Positions 25,706-33,481 of a stretch of 64,000 bases of DNA are shown here, piece by piece (the first letter of the stretch is position 1; every line of letters begins with the position of its first letter). This DNA comes from Georgenia_B sunbinii (GTDB lineage: Bacteria > Actinomycetota > Actinomycetes > Actinomycetales > Actinomycetaceae), in NCBI RefSeq assembly GCF_036421855.1, contig NZ_JAZGOK010000001.1; one strand, 5' to 3'. Under the pieces are notes generated by a model, which saw only the letters and a list, made by a program, of their open reading frames with translations, ran no database searches and was not told where the DNA came from. The position numbers and the translations under genes were made by a program.

Positions 25706-27361
25706 ATGACGGTCCAGCGACTGCGCCGGACCGCGCTGGTGCTCGTCGCCGCGATGGCCGGGGTCCTGCTGACGTTCCTGTCAGCGGCCCCGGCCACCGG
25801 CCACGCGATGCTCATCGGCACGGATCCCGCGGACGGCGACGTGCTCCCGGCACCGCCCGCCGTCATCACCCTGATGTTCAACGAGCCGGTGCAGGTCTCC
25901 CCCGACGGGGTCCGGCTGCTCGACGCGTCCGGCGAGGCGCTGCCCAGCGGCGCCACGGCGATCGGCGAGGACGTCGAGCTCGAGGCGCCGGCCGACCTGG
26001 CGCACGGCAGCTACATCGTCGACTGGCGGGTCACCTCCGCCGACGGGCACCCCATCTCGGGTGCCTTCACCTTCTCCGTCGGTCAGCCGAGCGAGTCGCA
26101 CGTCGAGCTCCCCGACGAAGGCTCCGCCGTCGTCGAGGGCCTCCACCGGGTGAGCCAGGTACTCGTCTACGTCGGGCTCCTCGGGGCCACCGGGCTGGTG
26201 CTCTTCACGGTGCTGCTCCTCGACAGTGGCGCGGCCGCGGTCAGGGGCCGCCTGACGCAGCTCGCCGCGGTGCTCGGCATAGTCGCGGCCGTCGGCCTGC
26301 TGGCGACAGTGCTCGTCGAGGGCGCGTGGCGGACGGGCGCCGGTCCTGCCGGCCTCGTCGACCTGGGGCTCATCGGCGACACCCTGACCACACCCACCGG
26401 CCTGGCCACCGCGCTCGGCCTCGTCGGGCTCGCGCTGGCGGTGGACCTGGCGCGGCGAGCCGCACGGTCGACCCCGCTGGCCTGGCTGGCGTGCGGCGCC
26501 GCCGTGCTCGCGCTCGTCTCCCTCGCGCTCACCGGCCACACCCGCAGCTTCGGCCCGGACTGGCTCGTGGTCGGCAGCGACGTCCTGCACGTGATCGCCG
26601 GCAGCGTGTGGTTCGGCGGCCTGCTCGGCCTGCTCATCACGCTGCGTGCCACGTCGGTGCCGGCGCCCAGCGCGACCCGGACGGTCACCCGGTTCTCCAC
26701 CGTCGCGGCGTGGGTCGTCGTCGTGCTCGCCGTCAGCGGCACCCTGCTCGCCTGGCGGATCATGCCCGGGCTCAGCACGCTGATCTCCACCGGGTACGGC
26801 TTCACGCTCATCGCCAAGGTCGGTCTCGTCGCGGTCATCGTCGCGATCGCCGGCTGGAACCGGTTCCGGCTCGTGCCGCAGGTCGAGCAGGCGGACGAGG
26901 AGGCGACGGCGCGGTCCCGGTTGCGCCGGAGCGTCACCGCGGAGGCGCTCGTCGTCGTCGCGGTGCTGGCGGTCACCGGCATCCTCGTCTCGCAGAGCCC
27001 GACGGAGGCCGACGAGGTGGTGGCCGCCCCCACCGAACCGGTCTCCCACCACGAGCCGCTCGGCGACGGGATGATCGAGGCGCACGTCCAGCCGGCGGTC
27101 GTCGGCGACAGCACCGTCGAGCTGGTCCTCACCGATGCCGACGGCGCCCCGCTGGAGCCGCTGGCCGACCCCGAGCTGCGGCTGAGCCTGCCCGAGGCGG
27201 GGCTGGGTCCGCTGCTCCCGGAGGTCACGGCCACCGGTCCGGGAACGTACGAGGCGGTGCTGTCCATGCCGCTCGCCGGGGACTGGGAGCTCGAGGTGGC
27301 CGTGCGGACCTCGACGTACGACAGCCCAGTCGTCGTCCTCCCGCTGCCGGTGTCGCCCTAG
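25706..27361 (+). CDS. CopC-CopD fusion, copper resistance/uptake membrane protein
   Basis: A 551-residue fusion. After a signal peptide (1-32) the mature protein starts with His (HAMLIGTDPADGDVL), and the CopC domain (about 33-130) ends with DGHPISGAFTFSVG; the N-terminal His and the Asp/His of this second motif form the usual copper site. The CopD domain with eight or so helices (about 150-435) follows. It includes conserved His residues (LVVGSDVLHVIAGSVWFGG), and a second extracytoplasmic Ig-like domain occupies about 445-551. It resembles YcnJ of Bacillus, which takes up copper. Co-operonic with ycnI. Confidence 0.93.
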   Translation: MTVQRLRRTALVLVAAMAGVLLTFLSAAPATGHAMLIGTDPADGDVLPAPPAVITLMFNEPVQVSPDGVRLLDASGEALPSGATAIGEDVELEAPADLAHGSYIVDWRVTSADGHPISGAFTFSVGQPSESHVELPDEGSAVVEGLHRVSQVLVYVGLLGATGLVLFTVLLLDSGAAAVRGRLTQLAAVLGIVAAVGLLATVLVEGAWRTGAGPAGLVDLGLIGDTLTTPTGLATALGLVGLALAVDLARRAARSTPLAWLACGAAVLALVSLALTGHTRSFGPDWLVVGSDVLHVIAGSVWFGGLLGLLITLRATSVPAPSATRTVTRFSTVAAWVVVVLAVSGTLLAWRIMPGLSTLISTGYGFTLIAKVGLVAVIVAIAGWNRFRLVPQVEQADEEATARSRLRRSVTAEALVVVAVLAVTGILVSQSPTEADEVVAAPTEPVSHHEPLGDGMIEAHVQPAVVGDSTVELVLTDADGAPLEPLADPELRLSLPEAGLGPLLPEVTATGPGTYEAVLSMPLAGDWELEVAVRTSTYDSPVVVLPLPVSP

Positions 27362-27375
27362 GACGCCGGGCTGCG

Positions 27376-27999
27376 TCAGGTGTTCGCGGCGACGAACGCG
27401 AACACCGCGTCCGCCATCAGCTGGACCGCGATGGCGGCGAGCAGCAGCCCGGCGAGCCGGGTGACGAGCGTGGTGCCGCCGTCGCCGAGGACGCGGTGGA
27501 CGACGAGCGAGAACCGCATCGCGAGCCACAACGTCACGTGGACCCCGATGATCGCCAGCGCGATGGCGAGCCAGCCCGGGGACCCGTCAGCCTCCTGCAC
27601 CGCGAGCATGGCGGCGACGATCGCGCCCGGCCCGGCGAGCAGCGGGGTTCCCAGCGGGACGAGGGCGACGTTGACCTTGCCGGCGCCGGCCGGACGCGGC
27701 TCCTCGGCCTTGCCGGTGAGCAGCTCCATCGCCACGAGGAGCAGCAGCAGACCACCGGCGAGCTGCAGCGCGGGCACCGAGATCCCGAGGAAGTCGAGGA
27801 TGTACTGGCCGAACACGGTGAACACCGCGATGACCCCGAAGGCCACCGCGGTGGCCTGCAGCGCGGCCCGTTTGCGCTCCTTCGCGGTGCTCGTCGAGGT
27901 CAGCGCGAGGAAGACCGGTACCGTCCCCGGCGGGTCCATGATGACGAACAGCGTGAAGAACGTGGTCGCGAGCAGCGGGACGTCGAGCACGTCGCTCAC
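27376..27999 (-). CDS. MarC-family integral membrane protein
   Basis: A 207-residue protein with six predicted helices matching the MarC/YchE family (FFTLFVIMDPPGTVPVFLAL near the N-terminus and GPGAIVAAMLAV in the fourth helix). Despite the name it is not an established drug-resistance protein; function is unknown. GTG start overlaps the stop of the PHP gene by four bases (GTGA), so the two are co-translated. Convergent with the CopC-CopD gene across 14 bases. Confidence 0.9.
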   Translation of the reverse strand: MSDVLDVPLLATTFFTLFVIMDPPGTVPVFLALTSTSTAKERKRAALQATAVAFGVIAVFTVFGQYILDFLGISVPALQLAGGLLLLLVAMELLTGKAEEPRPAGAGKVNVALVPLGTPLLAGPGAIVAAMLAVQEADGSPGWLAIALAIIGVHVTLWLAMRFSLVVHRVLGDGGTTLVTRLAGLLLAAIAVQLMADAVFAFVAANT

Positions 28000-28847
28000 G
28001 GCGTGACCATCGGGGTGCGTCCCTCGGCCGCGATCTGCTCGAGCACCTGCGGTGCGGTGACGTTCTCGCCCAGCCGGTTCGGCTTGCCCGCGCCGTGGTA
28101 GTCGCTGGAGCCGGTGACGAACAGGCTCAGCGACGCGGCGAGCTCGCGCAGGTGGCGGCGGGCGTCGTCGTCGTGGTCGCGGTGCTCGACCTCCAGGCCG
28201 GCGAGGCCGGCGGCGGCCATCTCCTCGATGACGCCGTCGGTGACGATCCGCCCTCGCGCGCCGGCCCGCGGGTGCGCCATCACCGGCACCCCGCCGGCGG
28301 CACGCACCATCGCGACGGCAGCCACGGCGTCGGGCGCGTCGTAGGGGACGTAGTACGGGCCGCGGCCGGCGAGGATGGTGTCGAAGGCGGCGGAACGGTC
28401 GGGGACGTCGCCGCGGGCGGCGAGCGCGTCGGCGATGTGCGGGCGGCCGACGGTGGCGCCCGGCTCCACATGCGCGACGACCTCCTCCCAGGTGAGGCCG
28501 TAGTCGGCGCCGATCCGTTCGACCATCACCCGTGCCCGGTCCAGCCGCGACCGGCGCGACCGTTCGGCGGCGGCGAGCAGCGCGGCGTCGTGAGGGTCGT
28601 GCAGGTAGGACAGCAAGTGAACCGAGATGCCGCCGGCCGACGTCGACAGCTCGGCGCCACGCAGCAGCGCCACCCCGGTGCTCGTCGCGGCCGCCGCGGC
28701 CTCGTCCCAGCCGTCCCAGGTGTCGTGGTCGGTCAGCCCGAGGACGCCGATGCCGGCGTCACGGGCGGCGCCCACGAGGTCGGTCGGTGACTGGGTGCCG
28801 TCGGACAGGTTCGAGTGCGTGTGGGGGTCGATGAGGACGGCGGGCAC
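27996..28847 (-). CDS. PHP-domain metal-dependent phosphoesterase
   Basis: A 283-residue enzyme of the polymerase-and-histidinol-phosphatase fold. Metal ligands are visible: HTHSNLSDG near residues 9-17, LTDHDTWDG near 37-45, HLLSYLH, PVMAHPRAG and SSDYHG. Members hydrolyse 3',5'-bisnucleotides (RNase AM/TrpH type) or other phosphoesters; TrpH-like activity is the best guess. GTG at 28847 is chosen because TACCCT (28854-28859) ends six bases upstream and the protein then starts right before the first metal motif. Coupled to marC. Confidence 0.9.
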   Translation of the reverse strand: MPAVLIDPHTHSNLSDGTQSPTDLVGAARDAGIGVLGLTDHDTWDGWDEAAAAATSTGVALLRGAELSTSAGGISVHLLSYLHDPHDAALLAAAERSRRSRLDRARVMVERIGADYGLTWEEVVAHVEPGATVGRPHIADALAARGDVPDRSAAFDTILAGRGPYYVPYDAPDAVAAVAMVRAAGGVPVMAHPRAGARGRIVTDGVIEEMAAAGLAGLEVEHRDHDDDARRHLRELAASLSLFVTGSSDYHGAGKPNRLGENVTAPQVLEQIAAEGRTPMVTP

Positions 28848-28853
28848 GTCGCC

Positions 28854-28859
28854 AGGGTA
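28854..28859 (-). promoter_or_regulatory. Leaderless -10 (TACCCT) of the PHP gene
   Basis: TACCCT plus six bases to GTG. The 64-base gap to the divergent aminopeptidase gene also holds GACGAT six bases before that gene's ATG (28900-28905), a weaker match. Confidence 0.5.
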
Positions 28860-28911
28860 GCCGTGGCCACCGGGACCTGCCCCGCGCCGGGGCGCGTGCG
28901 ACGATGAGGAC

Positions 28912-30423
28912 ATGACTGAGCGAGACACCCCGACGTCCGAGCAGCCGCTGGAGGACCGCGGCTCCAACCGGTCGCAGCGTCCCTCCTCCCCGGCGTTCCG
29001 GGCGTTCATCGCCGACAGCTGGCAGGAGCGCCCGCAGACGCTGCCCGAGCAGAGCGCCGCCGCGCCGTACGCCGCCGAGCGCCGAGAGCGGCTCAGCCGG
29101 CTGTTCCCCGGGGAGCGGCTGGTGATCCCCGCCGGCCCGCTCGTCACCCGCTCGAACGACACCGACTACCGGTTCCGGCCGCACTCGGCGTTCGCCCACC
29201 TCACCGGGCTCGGCACCGACGAGGAGCCCGACGCCGTCCTCGTGCTGCACCCGGACGACGATGCCAAGGCCGGCCACGAGGCGGTGCTGTACTTCCGGCC
29301 GCGCGCCGGCAAAGACACCGAGGAGTTCTACGCCGACTCCCGCTACGGCGAGCTGTGGGTCGGCGAGCGGCCGAGCCTGGCGGAGGTCACCGCCCTCACC
29401 GGGCTGCGGACCGCGCACATCGACACCCTCACCGACGCGCTCGCCAAGGACGCGGGCGCCGGCGGCGTCCAGCTCCGGGTGGTGAGCCAGGCCGATGCCG
29501 CCGTCGAGGCGCTGGTGGCGACCGCGCGCGCCGGGCAGGCCGGCGCCCAGGAGGCCGACGCGGTGCTCGTCGAGGCGCTGTCCGAGCTACGGCTGCGCAA
29601 GGACCCGCACGAGGTCGACCAGCTCCGCCAGGCGGTAGCGGCCACCGCCGACGGCTTCGCCGACATCGTCCGTGCGCTGCCCCGCGCCGTCGCCCACGCC
29701 CGCGGCGAGCGAGTCATCGAGGGCGTCTTCGGCGCCCGGGCCCGCGAGGACGGCAACAACGTCGGCTACGACACCATCGCCGCCGCCGGCAACCACGCCA
29801 ACACCCTCCACTGGATCCGCAACGACGGCGAGGTGCGCCCGGGCCAGCTCGTGCTCATCGACGCCGGGGTGGAGGTCGACTCGCTGTACACCGCCGACGT
29901 CACCCGCACGATCCCGGTCGACGGCGTGTTCAGCCCGGCGCAGCGCAAGGTCTACGAGGCGGTCCTCGAGGCCGCCGACGCCGCGTTCGCCCGCGCCGAG
30001 CAGCCCGGCGCGCGGTTCCGCGACCTGCACACGGCGGCGATGGAGGTGCTCGCCCACCGGCTGGCCGAGTGGGGCCTGCTGCCGGGCACCGCAGAGGAGT
30101 CGCTCGCCCCCGAGGGGCAGTTCCACCGCCGGTGGATGGTCCACGGCACCAGCCACCACCTCGGCCTGGACGTGCACGACTGCGCGCAGGCCCGCCGCGA
30201 GATGTACCTCGAGGCCGAGCTGCAGCCCGGCATGGTGTTCACCATCGAGCCCGGACTGTACTTCCGGGCCGACGACCTCGCCGTCCCCGAGGAGCTGCGC
30301 GGCATCGCGGTCCGCATCGAGGACGATGTCCTCGTCCGCGAGGACGGCTCGGTGGAGAACCTGAGCGTCGCGCTCCCCCGCCGTCCCGACGACGTCGAGA
30401 CCTGGATGGCCGCCCTGCGGTAA
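28912..30423 (+). CDS. Xaa-Pro aminopeptidase (M24B family)
   Basis: A 503-residue cytosolic aminopeptidase P that removes an N-terminal residue preceding proline. The N-terminal creatinase-like domain (about 40-220) is followed by the pita-bread domain. Its dinuclear metal ligands are in order Asp (LIDAGVEVDS), Asp (TADVTRTIPV), His (HGTSHHLGLDVHD), Glu (TIEPGLYF) and Glu (IRIEDDVLV). Length fits the long bacterial PepP form. ATG at 28912 is supported by GAGGA four bases upstream. Followed by a hairpin terminator. Confidence 0.94.
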   Translation: MTERDTPTSEQPLEDRGSNRSQRPSSPAFRAFIADSWQERPQTLPEQSAAAPYAAERRERLSRLFPGERLVIPAGPLVTRSNDTDYRFRPHSAFAHLTGLGTDEEPDAVLVLHPDDDAKAGHEAVLYFRPRAGKDTEEFYADSRYGELWVGERPSLAEVTALTGLRTAHIDTLTDALAKDAGAGGVQLRVVSQADAAVEALVATARAGQAGAQEADAVLVEALSELRLRKDPHEVDQLRQAVAATADGFADIVRALPRAVAHARGERVIEGVFGARAREDGNNVGYDTIAAAGNHANTLHWIRNDGEVRPGQLVLIDAGVEVDSLYTADVTRTIPVDGVFSPAQRKVYEAVLEAADAAFARAEQPGARFRDLHTAAMEVLAHRLAEWGLLPGTAEESLAPEGQFHRRWMVHGTSHHLGLDVHDCAQARREMYLEAELQPGMVFTIEPGLYFRADDLAVPEELRGIAVRIEDDVLVREDGSVENLSVALPRRPDDVETWMAALR

Positions 30424-30441
30424 GGCTGAGGCGGCCGCAGC

Positions 30442-30461
30442 GGGCGGCGGCACAGCCGCCC
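30442..30461 (+). terminator. Hairpin between convergent aminopeptidase and Cys-rich genes
   Basis: GGGCGGC, loop GGCACA, GCCGCCC in the 38-base gap between convergent stops; could serve both directions. Confidence 0.5.
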
Positions 30462-30695
30462 TCAGGCGCGGTCGGCCACGCCGTGCTCTCCCGCCTGCCG
30501 GGCACAGCTGGCGCAGCAGAAGATCCGCTCGTCGGCCTCCACGCCGTGGCCCAGGATGCGGCAGCCGCAGTGCGCACAGGTCGGTGCCATCGCGTGGACC
30601 GCGCACTCGAAGCTGTCGAAGGTCCCGGTCCGGTCACCTTGGGTGAGGGTGAAGGTCTTGTCGTACTCGTTGCCGCACACGTCACATGTCGCCAT
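30462..30695 (-). CDS. Cys-rich small zinc-ribbon-like protein
   Basis: A 77-residue protein with four CxxC or Cys/His pairs: CDVCG at the N-terminus, ECAVH, CAHCGC and CCASCA. This spacing fits two treble-clef or ribbon zinc sites, and resembles a widespread actinobacterial family sometimes assigned to prokaryotic metallothioneins. Likely roles are metal storage or an interaction module; nothing in the sequence decides. It precedes, on the same strand, no further gene and follows DUF3140 by 22 bases, so it belongs to a three-gene run of small proteins. Confidence 0.75.
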   Translation of the reverse strand: MATCDVCGNEYDKTFTLTQGDRTGTFDSFECAVHAMAPTCAHCGCRILGHGVEADERIFCCASCARQAGEHGVADRA

Positions 30696-30717
30696 GGTTG
30701 GCCTCCTCCGTCGTTGT

Positions 30718-31056
30718 TCAGTCGACCGGTTTCAACGGGTCGTGCCCCAGTGACATGAGGGCGTGACGCCACGCGGTCTCGCCGGCCTCCGGCTCTGCCT
30801 GCCCGCCGCGCAGCACGCCGACCTGCTCGATGATCTCCCGCATCAGCGCGGCGTCGTCCGCCGTGAGGTCGGTCCGGCGCTTGGCCAGGATGGCCAGCAC
30901 GTGGCGGGTCCGGTCCGACCCTGCCTGGTCAGGGAACCGCTCGGCGCTCTCCCCGGCCGCGTCGGTGACCAGCCACTCCTGCAGCTCGCGAGAGCTCATG
31001 TTCACCACCGTGTGGAAGTCCTGCCACACGTCGTCGCTGACAAGATCATCAGCCAT
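30718..31056 (-). CDS. DUF3140 family protein
   Basis: A 112-residue cytosolic protein with the DUF3140 core (VWQDFHTVVNMSSRELQEWL) and a second conserved helix (HVLAILAKRRTDLTADDAALM). The family is found next to stress and histone-like genes in actinobacteria; function is unknown. It follows the 78-residue gene by 11 bases and probably shares its transcript. Confidence 0.82.
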   Translation of the reverse strand: MADDLVSDDVWQDFHTVVNMSSRELQEWLVTDAAGESAERFPDQAGSDRTRHVLAILAKRRTDLTADDAALMREIIEQVGVLRGGQAEPEAGETAWRHALMSLGHDPLKPVD

Positions 31057-31067
31057 CGGTCAGCCCC

Positions 31068-31304
31068 CTATCTGCTCAGCCGCCCGCGCAGCAGCTCCTT
31101 GGCGATCTGGGCGCCCTTGTTGCTGTCGGCCTGCGCCTTGCCGAACAGCTCGGTCAGCTCGTCGTCGCCCTCGCGCTGGGCGTCGGCGATGTACTGCTCG
31201 AGGCGCAACGAGTTGGACAGGCATGCCTCCAGGTACCAGACGAGGTTGTAGTCCTTGTCCTTGGTGCCGGTCACCTGGCCGGTCTCACCGCTGATATCGG
31301 TCAT
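31068..31304 (-). CDS. Conserved 78-residue helical protein
   Basis: A small acidic protein with TKDKDYNLVWYLEACLSNSL, then a predicted helix bundle (RLEQYIADAQREGDDELTEL) and a C-terminus rich in Lys/Ala (KAQADSNKGAQIAKELLRGR). I recall close relatives in many actinobacteria, often near DUF3140-type or stress genes, without a known role. ATG at 31304 has GAAGGAG six bases upstream, which settles the start over a longer in-frame reading. It is the first gene of the three-gene set. Confidence 0.72.
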   Translation of the reverse strand: MTDISGETGQVTGTKDKDYNLVWYLEACLSNSLRLEQYIADAQREGDDELTELFGKAQADSNKGAQIAKELLRGRLSR

Positions 31305-31426
31305 GGTCCACTCCTTCGGTGAACGCGCCGCACCCATCAGGCTGACGAGGCGTCACGTTCCGGGGTGGTTCGACGCTACGCGCGACGCTCGGTGGTCGCA
31401 CTCCGAGGCCGCCGAACGGCCTGCCC

Positions 31427-31432
31427 TAGGCT
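31427..31432 (+). promoter_or_regulatory. Leaderless -10 (TAGGCT) in front of the oxoprolinase remnant
   Basis: TAGGCT is followed by seven bases and ATG, the strongest form of the -10-to-start pattern seen in this window, although the gene behind it is only a fragment. Confidence 0.5.
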
Positions 31433-31439
31433 CGCCGCC

Positions 31440-31553
31440 ATGAGCTGGCAGTTCTGGGTCGACCGTGGCGGTACCTTCACCGACGTCGTCGGGCGGCGCC
31501 CGGACGGCACGCTCGCCGTCTCGAAGCTGCTGTCCCACGACCCGGCGCGCTAG
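31440..31553 (+). pseudogene. 5-oxoprolinase/hydantoinase N-terminal remnant
   Basis: A 37-residue reading frame, MSWQFWVDRGGTFTDVVGRR..., matches the N-terminus of ATP-dependent 5-oxoprolinase/hydantoinase A (WVDRGGTFTDVV is the glycine-rich start of its ATPase fold), an enzyme normally of over 600 residues (1,200 for the fused form). It stops at TAG after SHDPAR. The downstream sequence does not continue the family in any frame I could read. The promoter and start survive, so it may still be transcribed, but it cannot make an enzyme. Confidence 0.8.
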
Positions 31554-31821
31554 CCGGCTCGTCGTCGTCGACGAGGGCCACGGCGGCTCGCAGATGATGT
31601 CCGAGGTCGTGGCGGCCATCGCCGAGCTCACAGGTCGCTAAGCGGCCCCTGCCTCCCATCTGGCTCGGCGTCGCCTCCCCCGCCCCCGGGCTCGGCGTCG
31701 CCGGATCGTACGGGGGTTTGGCTCAGCGGCGCGTGCGGGATGCCCCGATCGATGATCGGAACCCCCGAACCACCGGGGCGGGCGCCGGGCCACGGGCGGG
31801 CGCCGCGCGCCGCCCCACCCC
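31554..31821. other. Gene-poor stretch with remnant and small repeats
   Basis: About 270 bases with no intact gene. Right after the oxoprolinase stop another frame reads RLVVVDEGHGGSQMMSEVV to a TAA at 31641, looking like the C-terminal scrap of some protein that I cannot name. A 14-base direct repeat GGCTCGGCGTCGCC occurs at 31662-31675 and 31689-31702. An 8-bp stem (CGGGGGTT at 31711-31718 with AACCCCCG at 31760-31767) encloses a smaller CGATC/GATCG hairpin; being downstream of the isomerase gene, it may act as its terminator. The whole looks like a deletion scar. Confidence 0.55.
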
Positions 31822-32625
31822 TCAGCTGAAGACCGGGAGGTGCTCTCTGGCGAAGGCGAGGGAGTCCGCCAGGGCGGACTCCCGGTCGGCGGGCTTCATC
31901 TTGCGGGTGGTGACCTCGACGGCGACCGAGCCGGTGAACCCGACCTCGGGCAGCAGCTCCAGCACCTCGCGGCAGGGCTGGGTGCCGCGGCCCGGGGTGA
32001 GGTGCTCGTCCCGGTTGGAGCCGGTGGAGTCGGTCAGGTGGACGTGCGCGAGCCGGCTGCCGAGCTCGCGGACCGCGGCGACGCTGTCGACGCCGGCGAT
32101 GCCGGCGTGGGAGAGGTCGAAGGTCACGTGCTCGTAGGGCAGCGGGATGGGGTCCCAGTGCGGCAGGTAGGCGTCGCGCTCCTTGGTGCGCGAGCCGTCC
32201 TTGGCCTTGGCCTTCCACGGGAACATGTTCTCCACGCTCACCCGCACCGAGGTGCCGCGCTGCCGCTCGGCGATCCCCTCGACGAACCCGGCGGCATAGT
32301 CCTTCTGCCACCGGAACGGCGGGTGGACGACGATCACCTCAGCGCCGACGTCCTCCGCCAGCTCGATGGTCCGGTCGATCTTGCCCCACGCGTCCGAGCC
32401 CCACACCCGCTGGGTGAGCAGCAGCGTCGGGGAGTGGATCGACAGCACCGGCACGCCGTGCTTCTCCGCCATCGCCAGCAGCGCGCGGGCGTCGCGGGTC
32501 TCGGGCCACTTCCAGACCATGATCTCCATGCCGTCGTACCCGAGGCGGGCGGCGTCGGCAAAGGCCGAGTCAGTGGTGCCGGGGTAGCAGGAGGACGTCG
32601 AGAGCAGGACGGGAGGCTGTCTCAC
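31822..32625 (-). CDS. Xylose isomerase-like TIM barrel protein (sugar phosphate isomerase/epimerase)
   Basis: A 267-residue protein of the AP endonuclease 2/sugar isomerase family. Metal-site residues expected in such barrels are visible: Glu in DGMEIMVWK, His in SIHSPTLLL, VVHPPF, VENMFPW, FDLSHAG, HVHLTDS and VAVEVTTRK. Substrate is unknown. GTG start overlaps the stop of the general stress protein gene by four bases, so they are one operon. The partnership is common in actinobacteria. Confidence 0.85.
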   Translation of the reverse strand: MRQPPVLLSTSSCYPGTTDSAFADAARLGYDGMEIMVWKWPETRDARALLAMAEKHGVPVLSIHSPTLLLTQRVWGSDAWGKIDRTIELAEDVGAEVIVVHPPFRWQKDYAAGFVEGIAERQRGTSVRVSVENMFPWKAKAKDGSRTKERDAYLPHWDPIPLPYEHVTFDLSHAGIAGVDSVAAVRELGSRLAHVHLTDSTGSNRDEHLTPGRGTQPCREVLELLPEVGFTGSVAVEVTTRKMKPADRESALADSLAFAREHLPVFS

Positions 32626-33377
32626 CGGGCGTCACCGTCCGTCGGGCCCTGCTCCTGCTGCGGCCGCCGTTGGCCGTACCGCGGGTTGCCGTGCTCGTCC
32701 TGCCACGGCTGGAAGGGGGCGCGCGGCTGCTCGGCGGTCTCGCCGGCCGGCTCGGCCGACGGCGGCGCCGCCTCCCCGGCGACCGGCGGCGTCACCGCGG
32801 GCCGGCCGTACGGGCCCGGCGTCGCACCCGGCGCCGGCTGCTGCGGCGCGCCGGCCCAGCCCTGGGCCGGGGGCGCCTCAGCGCCGACCCGGGTCCGGAA
32901 GCCGGCCTCCTCCAGGAGTCGACGGGCCTCGCCCACCACGCTCTCGTCGCACAGCAGCGCGTACCGGCCGGCCACCACCTGGCTCGAGGAGGTGAAGTCA
33001 CGCTTGCCGCCGGTGAAGGCGTAGGAGACCAGCCCGAACATGATGCCGAAGGCGGCACCGATGACGAGCGCGGGCAGCAGCATGAGCGCGATGCTGCCCT
33101 CCGAGAGCAGCCCGAAGAGCAGCCCGACGAACAGGCCGAACCACGCGCCCGACATCGCGCCGGCCAGCGCCACCCGCGGGTAAGACAGCCGTCCGGTGAT
33201 CCGCTCGACCATCCGCAGGTCGGTGCCCACGATCGTCGTGTGCTGGACCTTGAACTCCTTGTCGGACAGGTGGTCAACGGCACGCTGTGCCTCGAGATAG
33301 GTGTCGAAGGTCGCGATCTGCACGCCGGTGGGAAGCGTCGGAGCCTGCGGGACGCCACCCTTGCTCATGAAGGACAT
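32622..33377 (-). CDS. General stress protein (YflT/GSP17M-like) with Pro-rich tail
   Basis: A 251-residue protein. Residues about 18-65 form a YflT-like alpha/beta domain (VQIATFDTYLEAQRAVDHLSD core; FKVQHTTIVGTDLR). Two glycine-rich hydrophobic helices follow (about 70-95 and 98-120, ALAGAMSGAWFGLFVG and LLPALVIGAAFGIMFG), then a second small domain and a disordered Pro/Ala/Gln tail (about 165-251). ATG at 33377 is preferred to one three codons later because GACAAT (33384-33389) lies six bases upstream, though this -10 is weak. Similar proteins respond to stress in Bacillus; mechanism unknown. Confidence 0.82.
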   Translation of the reverse strand: MSFMSKGGVPQAPTLPTGVQIATFDTYLEAQRAVDHLSDKEFKVQHTTIVGTDLRMVERITGRLSYPRVALAGAMSGAWFGLFVGLLFGLLSEGSIALMLLPALVIGAAFGIMFGLVSYAFTGGKRDFTSSSQVVAGRYALLCDESVVGEARRLLEEAGFRTRVGAEAPPAQGWAGAPQQPAPGATPGPYGRPAVTPPVAGEAAPPSAEPAGETAEQPRAPFQPWQDEHGNPRYGQRRPQQEQGPTDGDAR

Positions 33378-33469
33378 GTCCCGATTGTCTCCTGCGTCAG
33401 GGGTGTTCGCCACGCCTTGTCCACGAGTCGCCGGAGCAGCCGCGGGAGCGCGGGAGGCGTCGCTGCTCC

Positions 33470-33475
33470 TAGGCT
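33470..33475 (+). promoter_or_regulatory. Leaderless -10 (TAGGCT) of the MgtE-N/CBS gene
   Basis: TAGGCT plus six bases to GTG at 33482. This fixes the start codon of the gene, which has no ribosome binding site. Confidence 0.55.
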
Positions 33476-33481
33476 GGCCAG

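Noticed and set aside
27376..27999. Multidrug resistance protein MarC
   Set aside because: Family membership is clear but a drug-resistance role has not held up for this family; only the family name is used.
31554..31641. C-terminal end of an IS607-like resolvase (VVVDEG motif)
   Set aside because: Only a few residues agree; length and the rest of the tail do not fit, so no mobile element is called.
31711..31767. tRNA or small structured RNA gene
   Set aside because: Only 57 bases long, no cloverleaf arms or T-loop; the 8-bp stem fits a terminator better.
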